Origin: Variimorphobacter saccharofermentans
GTDB lineage: Bacteria > Bacillota > Clostridia > Lachnospirales > Lachnospiraceae
Direction of reading: 5' to 3'
DNA: 64,000 nucleotides
Assembly: GCF_014174405.1 (NCBI RefSeq)
Contig: NZ_JACEGA010000001.1
Span: 742,001 to 806,000, forward strand
A program made the position numbers and the translations under genes. Numbering within the stretch: position 1 is the first letter of the stretch; the number at the start of each line of letters is the position of its first letter. Of this stretch, positions 34,687-43,801 are shown in pieces. The notes below the pieces were generated by a model. The model searched no databases, had not been told where the DNA came from, and was given only the letters and a program-made list of their open reading frames with translations.

Positions 34687-36279
34687 ATGTCAGAATTCGA
34701 TCGAGACAATCAGAATCCGGGAGGAAATCAAAACAACAATAGCAATAAGGTTCCGGAGTACAGCTTCTGGGCTGAGCAGATCAGTAATAACCAAATCAAT
34801 ACCAATAACAATCCCAGTCCGAATTCTTGGGGTGCTAATAATAATCCCTACCAATATCAACATAATGCAGATCCTTATTCAAGTAACGTAAATCCTTATT
34901 CCAATAATGTAAATCCTTATTCCAATAACGTAAATCCTTATTCAGGTAACGTAGATTCTTATTCCAATAATATGAACGCCTATCCTAATAATATGAATGG
35001 CTTTCCAATAAAAGAAGAGGGTAAGAAAGAAAAGAAGAAAAGAGGAAAAGGCAGTAAAATTCTTCGCTACCTTGCAAAGGCAGTATGCTTTGGAGTAATT
35101 GCCGGTATCAGTTTTCTGCTGATAGAGCAACTCTTCTATGTTATTAATCCGGATGTAGAAAGAGTCGGGATTTTTACCGGTACCCGTAAGGAGGAGGAAG
35201 AGGAGAAGTTCCATATTGGTTATACGGAAGAGGCGCAGGTTAAGACGGCGTTACACTCAGAAGTCAGCAATGTTATTGGTTCCACAGTACCCTCAATTGT
35301 CTCCATTACCAGCGTAACGAATCAACCCACTGAATGGTTTGGACAGCGCTTCAATGAAGAATATCAGGGAAGCGGTTCTGGAATTATTGTAGGGGAAAAT
35401 GAAAATGAACTATTAATTGCAACGAATAATCATGTTGTTGCCGGAACCGATGTTATCACAGTTACCTTTACGGACGGCGCTGAAGCCAACGCTGTTATTA
35501 AGGGAACGGATGCAACAGCAGATCTGGCTGTAATTGCGGTGGATATTACCTCCGTGAAGAAAGCAACCCGTGAGGCAATTAAGATTGCAAAATTAGGAAG
35601 CTCGGATAAGGTTAAGGTTGGTGAAATGGCAATTGCCATTGGCAATGCTTTGGGTTATGGACAATCAGTAACGGTTGGGTATATCAGTGCAAAGGACCGG
35701 GAAGTGGAGGTTAGTGATGGATACAACAACAAAACCATGGTTCTGTTACAAACGGATGCAGCAATTAACCCCGGTAACAGTGGTGGTGCTCTGCTGAATA
35801 CCGATGGAGAGGTTATAGGAATTAATACCGTCAAATACGCTTCCAACGAGGTAGAGGGTATGGGTTATGCAATCCCTATCTCCAGAGCGATTCCGATTAT
35901 CAATGAGCTGATGAGCCGCGAGATACTTAAGGAAGAAGAACAAGGCTTTCTTGGTATTGTTGGAAATGATGTAACGGAAGATGTAGCAGAAATCTATAAT
36001 ATGCCAATCGGTGTATTTATCAATCAGATAGCAGAGGGTGGAGCTGCTGAGAAAGCAGGGCTGATGGCAGGAGATATTATTGTGAAGGTTAATGATATAG
36101 AAGTAACTGCGATTACCCAGTTAAGAGATTATGTTACAAGCTTAAGAGTAGGTACGGATGTTGAGATTACCTATATGCGTAATACCGATGGAACATACGA
36201 GAAAGAAAAGGTGACGGTAACATTGGGATCAAATCCGGAGCTGAAGAAGAATGAGGATAAAGCAGCCGATGATAACTAA
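34687..36279 (+). CDS. htrA: HtrA/DegP-type membrane-anchored serine protease
   Basis: This 530-residue envelope protease degrades or refolds damaged exported proteins. A cytoplasmic Asn-rich N-terminus (about 1-115) carries repeats of NPYSNNV type, then a lysine-rich stop and one transmembrane helix (about 127-147). The trypsin-like domain has the triad H249 (NNHVVAG), D279 (ATADLAVI) and S365 (NPGNSGGAL). One PDZ domain follows (about 410-500). The ATG at 34687 has AAAGGAG seven bases upstream; ATG 34660 and 34681 are less well placed. The Asn/Tyr/Pro repeat region is unusual for the family and easily recombinable. Confidence 0.94.
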   Translation: MSEFDRDNQNPGGNQNNNSNKVPEYSFWAEQISNNQINTNNNPSPNSWGANNNPYQYQHNADPYSSNVNPYSNNVNPYSNNVNPYSGNVDSYSNNMNAYPNNMNGFPIKEEGKKEKKKRGKGSKILRYLAKAVCFGVIAGISFLLIEQLFYVINPDVERVGIFTGTRKEEEEEKFHIGYTEEAQVKTALHSEVSNVIGSTVPSIVSITSVTNQPTEWFGQRFNEEYQGSGSGIIVGENENELLIATNNHVVAGTDVITVTFTDGAEANAVIKGTDATADLAVIAVDITSVKKATREAIKIAKLGSSDKVKVGEMAIAIGNALGYGQSVTVGYISAKDREVEVSDGYNNKTMVLLQTDAAINPGNSGGALLNTDGEVIGINTVKYASNEVEGMGYAIPISRAIPIINELMSREILKEEEQGFLGIVGNDVTEDVAEIYNMPIGVFINQIAEGGAAEKAGLMAGDIIVKVNDIEVTAITQLRDYVTSLRVGTDVEITYMRNTDGTYEKEKVTVTLGSNPELKKNEDKAADDN

Positions 36280-36363
36280 GATAAAGCAGGGAGAATTAAG
36301 TAATACCGGTATGATCCTGTAGAATAAAGTAGATTAATAGCGTAATTGAATACTGAGAGAATT

Positions 36364-36474
36364 GACGGGGTGTTATAATATATTCGACAGACGTCAGAAC
36401 CGCATTCACTTGCTGCATGACATTACAAACAGCATGGACTCTGACTTTGGAAATATATATGATGACACCCCGTC
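36364..36474. repeat. Long imperfect palindrome (element C)
   Basis: In the 392-base gap between htrA and clpX, GACGGGGTGT (36364-36373) pairs with ACACCCCGTC (36465-36474). The pairing continues imperfectly through ATATATT and GTCAGA to an inner TGCTG/CAGCA hairpin. No T run follows, so it is not a simple terminator. I see only one copy in the window. Confidence 0.65.
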
Positions 36475-36671
36475 TGACTTATATGGGCACAAATGTATTA
36501 CTTTTATATGACGAAATACCAGATTTATAATGAAAATTTAATAAAAGCTTTAAAAAGGTCTATTGTGCGAAGGTATATGTTAATATATAATAAAAAATAA
36601 AATGGAATGTAAAAAAATGTACTCTTTTACGGGTACGGTTACTATGGTTTAGATCTACGAGGAGGATACAG

Positions 36672-38096
36672 ATGAATAAAGACGATAACAACAAAGATGA
36701 GTTCAATATAGATGACCACAAGAATACGGATCATAAGGATGATCCTGATCATTATGAGGAGATCTGTTATTTGTGCAGAAGACCGGAAAGTAAAGCGGGA
36801 AAAATGATTCATATTCCGAATCAGATCTGTATTTGTCCGGATTGTTTGCAAAAGACCTTTGATACCATTAACAAAGGCGACAATCCATATATGCAGATGA
36901 TGGGCTTTTCGCCTAATATGATGAATATACCAAATCTACAAAATGAGATTCCGAAGGCTCAGAAGTTAAAGAAGAAACCAAAGGAGAATACCGATAATAA
37001 AGTGTTTGACAGAAAGAGCGTACCTGCCCCGCATATCCTGAAAGCGATGCTGGATGAATATATTATTGGGCAGGAGCGTGCGAAAAAAGCAATTTCGGTA
37101 GCAGTCTATAATCATTACAAGAGAATTAGTACCGGTGCTCATCCCGATGTTGAGATTGAAAAATCCAATATGCTGATGATCGGACCGACCGGTAGCGGTA
37201 AAACCTATCTGGTAAAAACACTTGCCAAGCTCATGAATGTGCCGCTGGCCATCACTGATGCTACATCCCTGACAGAGGCCGGCTATATCGGAGATGATGT
37301 GGAGAGCGTCATATCAAAGCTTCTACAGGCAGCAGGCAATGATGTCGAGAAAGCAGAGCACGGTATCGTATTTATTGACGAAATTGATAAAATAGCCAAA
37401 AAACGGAACACCAACAGCAGAGATGTCAGTGGAGAGTCCGTACAGCAGGGATTACTAAAGCTGTTGGAGGGAAGTGACATAGAGGTACCGGTGGGCGCTA
37501 CTTCAAAAAATGCTATGGTGCCCCTGGCGACAGTGAATACCTCCAATATTTTATTTATCTGTGGTGGTGCATTCCCGGATCTGGATAGAATTATCAAAGC
37601 TCGACTGAATAAACAGACCATGATAGGCTTTAAGGCTGAAGTCAAGGATAAGGATGAGGATGATAGTAATATTCTTCAGCAGGTGAATTTGGATGACCTG
37701 AGAGAATACGGAATGATACCGGAATTCTTAGGAAGATTACCGATTATGTTTACACTGGAAGGGCTCTCTCAGGATATGCTGATTAAGGTGTTATTGGAGC
37801 CAAAGAATGCCATATTGAAGCAATATAAAAAACTATTAGAAATGGATGAGGTAGATCTTCAGTTTGCGCCGGATGCATTGGAAGCAATTGCAGAAAAGGC
37901 CATGGAGAAGAAAACAGGAGCCAGAGCATTGCGTGCAATTCTGGAAGATATCATGTTAGATATCATGTACGAAATTCCTAAGGATGATAATATAGGAAAG
38001 GTTGTTATCACGAAGGAATACATTGAAGGAAAAGGTGTTCCCTACATCGAAATGAGGGGTGTCGGAAATCAGAAAATGCTCGCAATGAATAATTAA
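36672..38096 (+). CDS. clpX: Divergent ClpX-like AAA+ unfoldase
   Basis: This 474-residue protein is a ClpX-family ATPase that unfolds proteins for ClpP. After an acidic, Asp/His-rich extension of about 30 residues comes a zinc-binding domain with CYLC and CPDC. A linker with Met/Asn-rich sequence follows, then the AAA+ module: Walker A GPTGSGKT, pore loop GYIGDD, Walker B IVFIDEIDKIA, sensor and arginine-finger region IPEFLGRLP. The IGF loop for ClpP docking is kept (TMIGFKAEV), but the RKH pore loop is replaced by ATSKNAMVP. It is longer than usual and not beside clpP or lon, so it may be a second ClpX with altered substrates. Confidence 0.88.
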   Translation: MNKDDNNKDEFNIDDHKNTDHKDDPDHYEEICYLCRRPESKAGKMIHIPNQICICPDCLQKTFDTINKGDNPYMQMMGFSPNMMNIPNLQNEIPKAQKLKKKPKENTDNKVFDRKSVPAPHILKAMLDEYIIGQERAKKAISVAVYNHYKRISTGAHPDVEIEKSNMLMIGPTGSGKTYLVKTLAKLMNVPLAITDATSLTEAGYIGDDVESVISKLLQAAGNDVEKAEHGIVFIDEIDKIAKKRNTNSRDVSGESVQQGLLKLLEGSDIEVPVGATSKNAMVPLATVNTSNILFICGGAFPDLDRIIKARLNKQTMIGFKAEVKDKDEDDSNILQQVNLDDLREYGMIPEFLGRLPIMFTLEGLSQDMLIKVLLEPKNAILKQYKKLLEMDEVDLQFAPDALEAIAEKAMEKKTGARALRAILEDIMLDIMYEIPKDDNIGKVVITKEYIEGKGVPYIEMRGVGNQKMLAMNN

Positions 38097-38110
38097 TATT
38101 AGGGGTGAGG

Positions 38111-38431
38111 ATGGTGTCGTTACTATCAAAGCTGTTTCATAAACTAAGCCGGGATGACGAGTATTATTATATGGATGAGGATGAATATAATAAGGAAGTA
38201 TATAATGAGGAAGAGGAAGATTTGTATTCTGATTCAGTGGATCCTTCAGAGCAGGAGCCGCGATTTCATGATAATATGACAGAACCAGTATCGGAGTCGG
38301 ATGAAGAAGAGGAGGAATATGAGATCGTAGAGAGAGAAATCCTCCCTGCTAAGATCATTTGCCCTGATTGTGGCGGTATCACTCTGGAAGGATTAGACTT
38401 CTGTGATAAGTGTGGGGGTGAACTGCAATAA
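38111..38431 (+). CDS. Small acidic protein with C-terminal zinc ribbon
   Basis: This 106-residue protein has a basic start (MVSLLSKLFHKLSR), a long acidic middle dominated by Glu, Asp and Tyr, and a C-terminal CPDC...CDKC zinc ribbon. No enzymatic motif is visible. ATG 38111 follows AGGGGTGAGG directly and a GTG at 38114 is nearly as good. It begins 14 bases after the clpX-like gene and is probably cotranscribed. It could be an adaptor for that ATPase, which is inference only. Confidence 0.78.
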   Translation: MVSLLSKLFHKLSRDDEYYYMDEDEYNKEVYNEEEEDLYSDSVDPSEQEPRFHDNMTEPVSESDEEEEEYEIVEREILPAKIICPDCGGITLEGLDFCDKCGGELQ

Positions 38432-38492
38432 AACCCCAGTCTGGACTATATTACTTTACCACATAATTACTTTACCGTAGTAAAAGATTTTG

Positions 38493-38521
38493 TTGACAAA
38501 GTATTTATATGAGGTTATTAT
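38493..38521 (+). promoter_or_regulatory. Promoter of livK
   Basis: TTGACA (38493-38498), 17 bases, TATTAT (38516-38521). It implies a leader of about 225 nt before livK. The leader contains GGGCCC and paired GA-rich stretches but no riboswitch that I can name. Confidence 0.78.
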
Positions 38522-38753
38522 ATATGCAGAATAAAGGCGTTCGGGATACATGACAGATTGTTTTCTGTTATCGCACAAGGACGTCTTATTGTTTTTAAGG
38601 ATACTCATTTACTATATTATATAGGAAGGAGTATCAATTGTTTTAGGAGGGTAGTGTTGAAGGGCCCTAATTTTTATAAAGGATGATATACCTTCACACA
38701 GCTAAATTTAGAGGGGACCCAATTAGAGGGTTCAATAGAATGGAGGATTATTT

Positions 38754-39917
38754 ATGAAGAAAATGAAAAAAGTAATCAGTCTTGTATTAGGGCTGAGTAT
38801 GGTTGCTGCAAGCCTTACTGCTTGTGGTACAAAAGCTTCTAATGGTGGAGACACCTTAGTAATCGGCGGTATTGGACCTTTAACCGGCGGAGCTGCAGTA
38901 TATGGACAGAACGTTAAAAATGGTGCAGAATTGGCTGCGAAAGAGATTAATGCAGCAGGCGGCATCAATGGAGTAAAGATTGAGTTTAAGTTTGAAGATG
39001 ATGAAGCAGACGGTGAAAAGGCTGTTAATGCTTACAACACATTAAAGGATGCGGGAATGAAGATTCTTATGGGAACAGTTACCTCCGGTGCATGTGCATC
39101 TGTAATTGAGAAGACCAATGAGGATAAGATGTTCCAGTTAACTCCTTCCGCTTCTTCTACTGACGTATTAAAGTATGGTAACGCCTTCCAGGTATGCTTT
39201 ACCGATCCTAACCAGGGTATTGCATCCGCGAAGTACATCGGTGAGAAAGCGTTGGCTACAAAGGTTGCTATTATCTATGATAGCTCCGATATTTATTCTT
39301 CCGGTATCTACGAGAAATTCGTTGAGGAAGCTAAGAACCAGAATTTCGAAATCGTTGCTGCAGAAGCATTTACTGCTGACAGCAAATCCGATTTCTCCGT
39401 TCAGCTCCAGAAAGCAAAGGATAACGGCGCTGAGTTAGTATTCCTTCCTATTTACTATACAGAAGCAACCTTAATCTTAACTCAGGCAGCTTCTCTTGAT
39501 TATAAACCAATCTTCTTCGGTTGTGATGGTCTTGATGGTATCCTTGGTGTAGAAAACTTTGATACGTCATTAGCAGAAGGTGTTATGTTACTTACTCCTT
39601 TCGCAGCAGATTCCGATGATGAGAAAACTCAGAAGTTTGTAGCTGACTATAAAGCAGCATATAATAACGAAGTTCCTAACCAGTTTGCAGCAGATGCTTA
39701 TGATGCAATGTACATTATCAAAGCTGCTATTGAGAAGGCTGATGTGAAGGCAGACATGAGTGTTGCAGAGATGGGCGATGCATTAAAGGCAGCTATGACG
39801 CAGATAAGTGTAGATGGCTTAACAGGTGCAGGTATGACATGGTCAGCAACTGGCGAGGTTAATAAAGCTCCTATAGCAGTTGTAATTAAAGATGGGACAT
39901 ATGTCACTGCAGAGTAA
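38754..39917 (+). CDS. livK: Branched-chain amino acid ABC transporter binding lipoprotein LivK
   Basis: This 387-residue lipoprotein (lipobox LTAC, about residues 20-23) is the extracellular receptor of a HAAT-type importer for Leu, Ile, Val or a similar amino acid. It opens the mature fold with LVIGGIGPLTGGAAVYGQNVKNGAELAAKEIN and has VTSGACASVIE and FFGCDGLDG, typical of the periplasmic-binding-protein type I family. A GGAGG site precedes the ATG. A terminator-like hairpin separates it from livH, so the receptor is likely made in excess over the membrane subunits. Confidence 0.95.
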   Translation: MKKMKKVISLVLGLSMVAASLTACGTKASNGGDTLVIGGIGPLTGGAAVYGQNVKNGAELAAKEINAAGGINGVKIEFKFEDDEADGEKAVNAYNTLKDAGMKILMGTVTSGACASVIEKTNEDKMFQLTPSASSTDVLKYGNAFQVCFTDPNQGIASAKYIGEKALATKVAIIYDSSDIYSSGIYEKFVEEAKNQNFEIVAAEAFTADSKSDFSVQLQKAKDNGAELVFLPIYYTEATLILTQAASLDYKPIFFGCDGLDGILGVENFDTSLAEGVMLLTPFAADSDDEKTQKFVADYKAAYNNEVPNQFAADAYDAMYIIKAAIEKADVKADMSVAEMGDALKAAMTQISVDGLTGAGMTWSATGEVNKAPIAVVIKDGTYVTAE

Positions 39918-39970
39918 TTAGAGTCTGCTTTTAATACAATTCGTTTCAATAGCAAATTACTATGATTTAT

Positions 39971-40010
39971 AGAAACATACAGAGGTGTACTACTCCCCTG
40001 TATGTTTCTT
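39971..40010 (+). terminator. Hairpin terminator/attenuator after livK
   Basis: AGAAACATACAG (39971-39982) pairs with CTGTATGTTTCT (39999-40010), then T, A, TG. It probably ends most livK transcripts. Confidence 0.7.
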
Positions 40011-40046
40011 ATGTTAAAGGATAAAAATTGGAAAATTTAGAGTGGT

Positions 40047-40075
40047 TTTACAGAAGCTAGAAACTGTAGTACAAT
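40047..40075 (+). promoter_or_regulatory. Internal promoter for livHMGF
   Basis: TTTACA (40047-40052), 17 bases, TACAAT (40070-40075); each box matches five of six consensus bases. It lies between the livK terminator and livH. Confidence 0.6.
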
Positions 40076-40202
40076 GTAATTTGGAGTTGTATCAGTACGA
40101 CTCCTATGCTAAAATACAGTATACGAAATTATATACCACTAGTTTTGAAATATCATTTGTATTATGATTTTATATGAGTAATTCGCTTTGCAAATTTGTG
40201 AC

Positions 40203-40253
40203 CTACAAGTTTTTAACAAGAAAACCATCGGTTTTTTTGTTAAAAACCTGTAG
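40203..40253 (+). promoter_or_regulatory. Strong hairpin in the livH leader
   Basis: CTACAAGTTTTTAACAAG-AAAACC pairs with GGTTTT-TTTGTTAAAAACCTGTAG around ATC, a stem of about 23 bp ending 26 bases before livH. No terminal T tract follows. It may stabilise the mRNA or control livH translation. Confidence 0.6.
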
Positions 40254-40279
40254 ACTTCGTAGAAAGGCATGGTATTTAT

Positions 40280-41161
40280 ATGAGTTTTATTTCTTATTTA
40301 ATTAAAGGAATAAGTTTAGGAAGTGTATATTCAATCATTGCATTGGGATATACGATGGTTTACGGTATTGCAAAGATGCTGAATTTTGCACATGGTGATG
40401 TAATTATGGTGGGTGGCTTTGTGACCTTTACCATTATGAGTACCATGGGGTTAAATCCGATTATTGCCGTGTTGATTTCGATTATATTTTGCACGATATT
40501 GGGAGTGACAATAGAGCGTATTGCATATAAACCACTTAGAAAAGCATCCTCACTGGCAGTGCTCATTACAGCAATCGGCGTAAGTTACTTCCTGCAGAAC
40601 ATTGCGCTTCTGATCTTTGGTGCAGATACAAAATCCTTTACTTCAGTTGTTAATGTTCCGGCTTTGAAGCTGGCGGGAGGGGAACTCACAATAGCTGGTG
40701 AAATTCTTGTTACAATTCCTGTCTGTATTCTGATTATGATTGGATTAACTGTATTTGTAAAGAAATCCAAGACAGGCCGTGGTATGGTAGCGGTATCCGA
40801 GGATAAGGATGCTGCGGTACTCATGGGTGTCAATGTTAATAAAACGATTGCGATTACCTTTGCCATAGGATCCGCTTTGGCAGCAGTTGCAAGTGTTCTT
40901 ATGTTTTCTTCATATCCAAGTCTTAACTCCACCTCAGGTGCCATGCCTGGTATTAAGGCATTTGTTGCGGCAGTATTTGGCGGAATCGGCTCCATTCCAG
41001 GTGCAATGATAGGTGGAATTCTGCTGGGAGTGATTGAGATCTTAGGCAGAGCATATATTTCTTCACAACTTGCAGATGCGATTGTGTTTTTAATACTGAT
41101 ATTGGTATTACTAGTGAAGCCAACGGGTATTCTCGGTAAAAAGATGAAAGAGAAAGTGTAG
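40280..41161 (+). CDS. livH: Branched-chain amino acid ABC permease LivH
   Basis: This 293-residue permease has about eight membrane helices. Family motifs include GLSLGSVYSIIALGYTMVYGI-like GISLGSVYSIIALGYTMVYG, LNFAHGDVIMVGGF, and the C-terminal FGGIGSIPGAMIGGILLGVIE. It pairs with LivM to form the translocation pore. The ribosome site is weak and a large hairpin sits just upstream. The stop is followed within seven bases by the next start. Confidence 0.95.
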   Translation: MSFISYLIKGISLGSVYSIIALGYTMVYGIAKMLNFAHGDVIMVGGFVTFTIMSTMGLNPIIAVLISIIFCTILGVTIERIAYKPLRKASSLAVLITAIGVSYFLQNIALLIFGADTKSFTSVVNVPALKLAGGELTIAGEILVTIPVCILIMIGLTVFVKKSKTGRGMVAVSEDKDAAVLMGVNVNKTIAITFAIGSALAAVASVLMFSSYPSLNSTSGAMPGIKAFVAAVFGGIGSIPGAMIGGILLGVIEILGRAYISSQLADAIVFLILILVLLVKPTGILGKKMKEKV

Positions 41162-41167
41162 GTGTGG

Positions 41168-42253
41168 ATGATGAAGATAAAAGCATTTAATCAATTAAAT
41201 AAATCTACACGTAGCAATATCATTACAATAGGCATCATTATTCTTGTCTATGTTATTTGTCAGATTATGATTGCTGCCGGACTTATGACAAATCTTATGA
41301 AGGGATTGCTGGTACCGTTTTGTTATTATTCTATCCTGGCGGTATCGTTGAATTTAACAGTTGGTATTTTGGGAGAGCTTAGTCTGGGACATGCCGGATT
41401 TATGTGTGTTGGTGCCTTTTCTGGAGCCTTCTTCTCCAAAGTAATGGTCAATGTGATTGAGAATTCAGTTATACGATATATTCTGGCCATTCTTATTGGT
41501 GCGGTAGTAGCGGCTTTATTTGGCTGCCTCATTGGTGTCGTAGTATTACGACTTCGTGGTGATTATCTCGCTATTGTTACGTTGGCGTTCGGTGAAATTG
41601 TAAAGAATATAATTAATGTATTATATATTGGTAAGGATGACAGTGGTCTTCACTTCTCGACAAAGGATGCAATATCCTTAAATCTTGATGAGAACGGAGA
41701 GGTTATTGTAAACGGTGCCAAGGGTATTGTTGGAACACCCAATGATACAACCTTAACAATTGCCGTAATATTACTTATCTTAACTTATATCATTATTAGC
41801 AACCTGATTCATTCCCGTTCCGGGCGTGCGATTATGGCTATTCGTGATAATCGTATTGCAGCAGAATCCGTAGGTATTGATATAACGAAATTTAAAATTC
41901 TTGCATTTGCAACCTCTGCTGCCATGGCAGGAATTGCAGGTGTACTTTACTCACATAACATATCAAGCTTAACAGCATCTCCGAAGAATTTTGGTTATAA
42001 TATGTCCATCATGATTTTAGTATTTGTTGTTCTTGGTGGTATCGGTAATATCAGAGGTTCCATCATCGCTGCAATAATATTGACTTTATTGCCGGAGTAC
42101 TTGCGTTTTATGCAGGATTACCGTATGTTGATTTATGCAGTGGTACTGATTGTAATGATGATATTCAACTGGAATCCGACTTGTGTTGCATGGCGTAACA
42201 ATCACTCGCTGAAGAAGTATCTGGAGTCCAGAAAGAAAGCGAAGGAGGCGTAA
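41168..42253 (+). CDS. livM: Branched-chain amino acid ABC permease LivM
   Basis: This 361-residue permease has nine or ten membrane helices. Motifs: LTVGILGELSLGHAGFMCVGAF, LRGDYLAIVTLAFGEI, GRAIMAIRDNRIAAESVGI and VVLGGIGNIRGSIIAA. Tandem ATGs at 41168 and 41171 both lie close after AGGTG; GTG 41162 is also in frame. It is cotranscribed with livH (gap of six bases) and livG (gap of four bases). Confidence 0.95.
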   Translation: MMKIKAFNQLNKSTRSNIITIGIIILVYVICQIMIAAGLMTNLMKGLLVPFCYYSILAVSLNLTVGILGELSLGHAGFMCVGAFSGAFFSKVMVNVIENSVIRYILAILIGAVVAALFGCLIGVVVLRLRGDYLAIVTLAFGEIVKNIINVLYIGKDDSGLHFSTKDAISLNLDENGEVIVNGAKGIVGTPNDTTLTIAVILLILTYIIISNLIHSRSGRAIMAIRDNRIAAESVGIDITKFKILAFATSAAMAGIAGVLYSHNISSLTASPKNFGYNMSIMILVFVVLGGIGNIRGSIIAAIILTLLPEYLRFMQDYRMLIYAVVLIVMMIFNWNPTCVAWRNNHSLKKYLESRKKAKEA

Positions 42254-42257
42254 GAGT

Positions 42258-43016
42258 ATGGCTATTTTATCTGTAAAAAACTTAGGTATCTCCTTCGGTG
42301 GTTTGCGTGCGGTTGATTCATTTAACATAACGATCGAGCAGGGAGAACTATATGGCTTAATCGGGCCCAATGGTGCCGGTAAAACTACGATATTCAACCT
42401 TCTGACCGGTGTATACAAGCCGGACACAGGGCTTATTGAATTAGATGGCAGGAACATCACAGGATTGAGTACCATTGAAATAAATAAAGCAGGAATCGCA
42501 AGAACCTTCCAGAACATCCGTCTGTTCAAGGATCTGTCCGTACTTGATAATGTGAAGGTTGGTCTTCATAATGACTATAAGTACTCCACGTTTTCAGGTG
42601 TATTAAGGCTTCCTTCGTATTTTAAGAAGGAAAAGCAAATGGATGAGCGTGCCTATGATATATTAAAGGTATTTAATCTGGACAAGGAAGCGCATTTATT
42701 ATCAGCAAACCTTCCATATGGAAAGCAAAGAAAGCTGGAAATAGCAAGAGCCTTAGCAACCAATCCCAAGCTTTTACTTTTGGATGAGCCGGCAGCTGGT
42801 ATGAACCCAGCCGAGACGGACGAGCTGATGGAAACCATCACATTAATTCGTAAGAAATATCAAGTTACAATCCTATTGATTGAGCATGATATGAAGTTAG
42901 TAGCCGGTATCTGTGAGAAGATCTTTGTACTTAACTTCGGAATGGAGCTGGCAAACGGATTACCACAGGAGGTTCTGAATAACCCCGAGGTAATTAAGGC
43001 ATATCTTGGTGAATAG
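42258..43016 (+). CDS. livG: Branched-chain amino acid ABC ATPase LivG
   Basis: This 252-residue ATPase energises the Liv importer. Walker A is GPNGAGKTTIF, Walker B LLLDEPAAGMNP, and the switch His is in LIEHDMKLV. The ABC signature is degenerate (NLPYGKQRKLEIARAL), as is usual for LivG. The C-terminal VLNNPEVIKAYLGE is typical. GGAGG lies before the ATG and overlaps the end of livM. Confidence 0.96.
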   Translation: MAILSVKNLGISFGGLRAVDSFNITIEQGELYGLIGPNGAGKTTIFNLLTGVYKPDTGLIELDGRNITGLSTIEINKAGIARTFQNIRLFKDLSVLDNVKVGLHNDYKYSTFSGVLRLPSYFKKEKQMDERAYDILKVFNLDKEAHLLSANLPYGKQRKLEIARALATNPKLLLLDEPAAGMNPAETDELMETITLIRKKYQVTILLIEHDMKLVAGICEKIFVLNFGMELANGLPQEVLNNPEVIKAYLGE

Positions 43017-43030
43017 GAAGGTGAATTGAT

Positions 43031-43741
43031 ATGGCGATGCTGGAAATCAAAAATTTACAAGTATATTATGGTATGATACATGCGATTAAGGATGTCTCTT
43101 TTGAGGTAAATGAAGGAGAGGTAATTGCATTAATCGGTGCGAATGGTGCCGGCAAAACGACAATCCTGCATACGGTTACGGGACTGATTGCTGCGAAGGG
43201 CGGAGAGGTTCTGTATGAGGGAGTTGATCTTCAGAAGATTGCGCCTCACAAGATCGTATCACAGGGTATTGCACATGTTCCTGAGGGAAGACATGTATTT
43301 TCCCAGCTAACAGTATATGAAAATCTATTGATGGGTGCATATACTAGAAAGGATAAGTCTGAGGTAGAGGAATCCTTAGAGAACGTATATAAAAGATTCC
43401 CGAGACTGAAGGAACGACAGAGGCAATATGCCGGAACCTTAAGTGGTGGAGAACAGCAGATGTTAGCTATGGGACGTGCATTAATGTCCAAGCCAAAGAT
43501 TGTTCTTATGGATGAGCCTTCCATGGGTCTTTCCCCGATTCTCGTAGAAGAAATATTCGACATTATTCAAAGCATCAGTAAGAGCGGAACTACGGTTCTG
43601 CTGGTTGAGCAGAATGCTAAGAAAGCATTAGGCATTGCTGACCGCGCCTACGTACTGGAAACAGGTAAAATTGTACTTAGTGGTGATGCAAAGAAATTAA
43701 TGGATGACGAATCAGTGAAAAAAGCTTATCTGGGAGAATAA
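43031..43741 (+). CDS. livF: Branched-chain amino acid ABC ATPase LivF
   Basis: This 236-residue second ATPase forms the heterodimer with LivG. Walker A GANGAGKTTIL, signature LSGGEQQMLAMGRAL, Walker B VLMDEPSMGLSP and VPEGRHVFSQLTV, a LivF hallmark, are all present. The tail VKKAYLGE ends it. It starts 14 bases after livG and completes a five-component importer. Confidence 0.96.
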   Translation: MAMLEIKNLQVYYGMIHAIKDVSFEVNEGEVIALIGANGAGKTTILHTVTGLIAAKGGEVLYEGVDLQKIAPHKIVSQGIAHVPEGRHVFSQLTVYENLLMGAYTRKDKSEVEESLENVYKRFPRLKERQRQYAGTLSGGEQQMLAMGRALMSKPKIVLMDEPSMGLSPILVEEIFDIIQSISKSGTTVLLVEQNAKKALGIADRAYVLETGKIVLSGDAKKLMDDESVKKAYLGE

Positions 43742-43801
43742 ATTATATAGTAGCATTCACATACTAATTTATGTGCCGTTCGGCGGCAGATGGAGGTTAT
43801 T

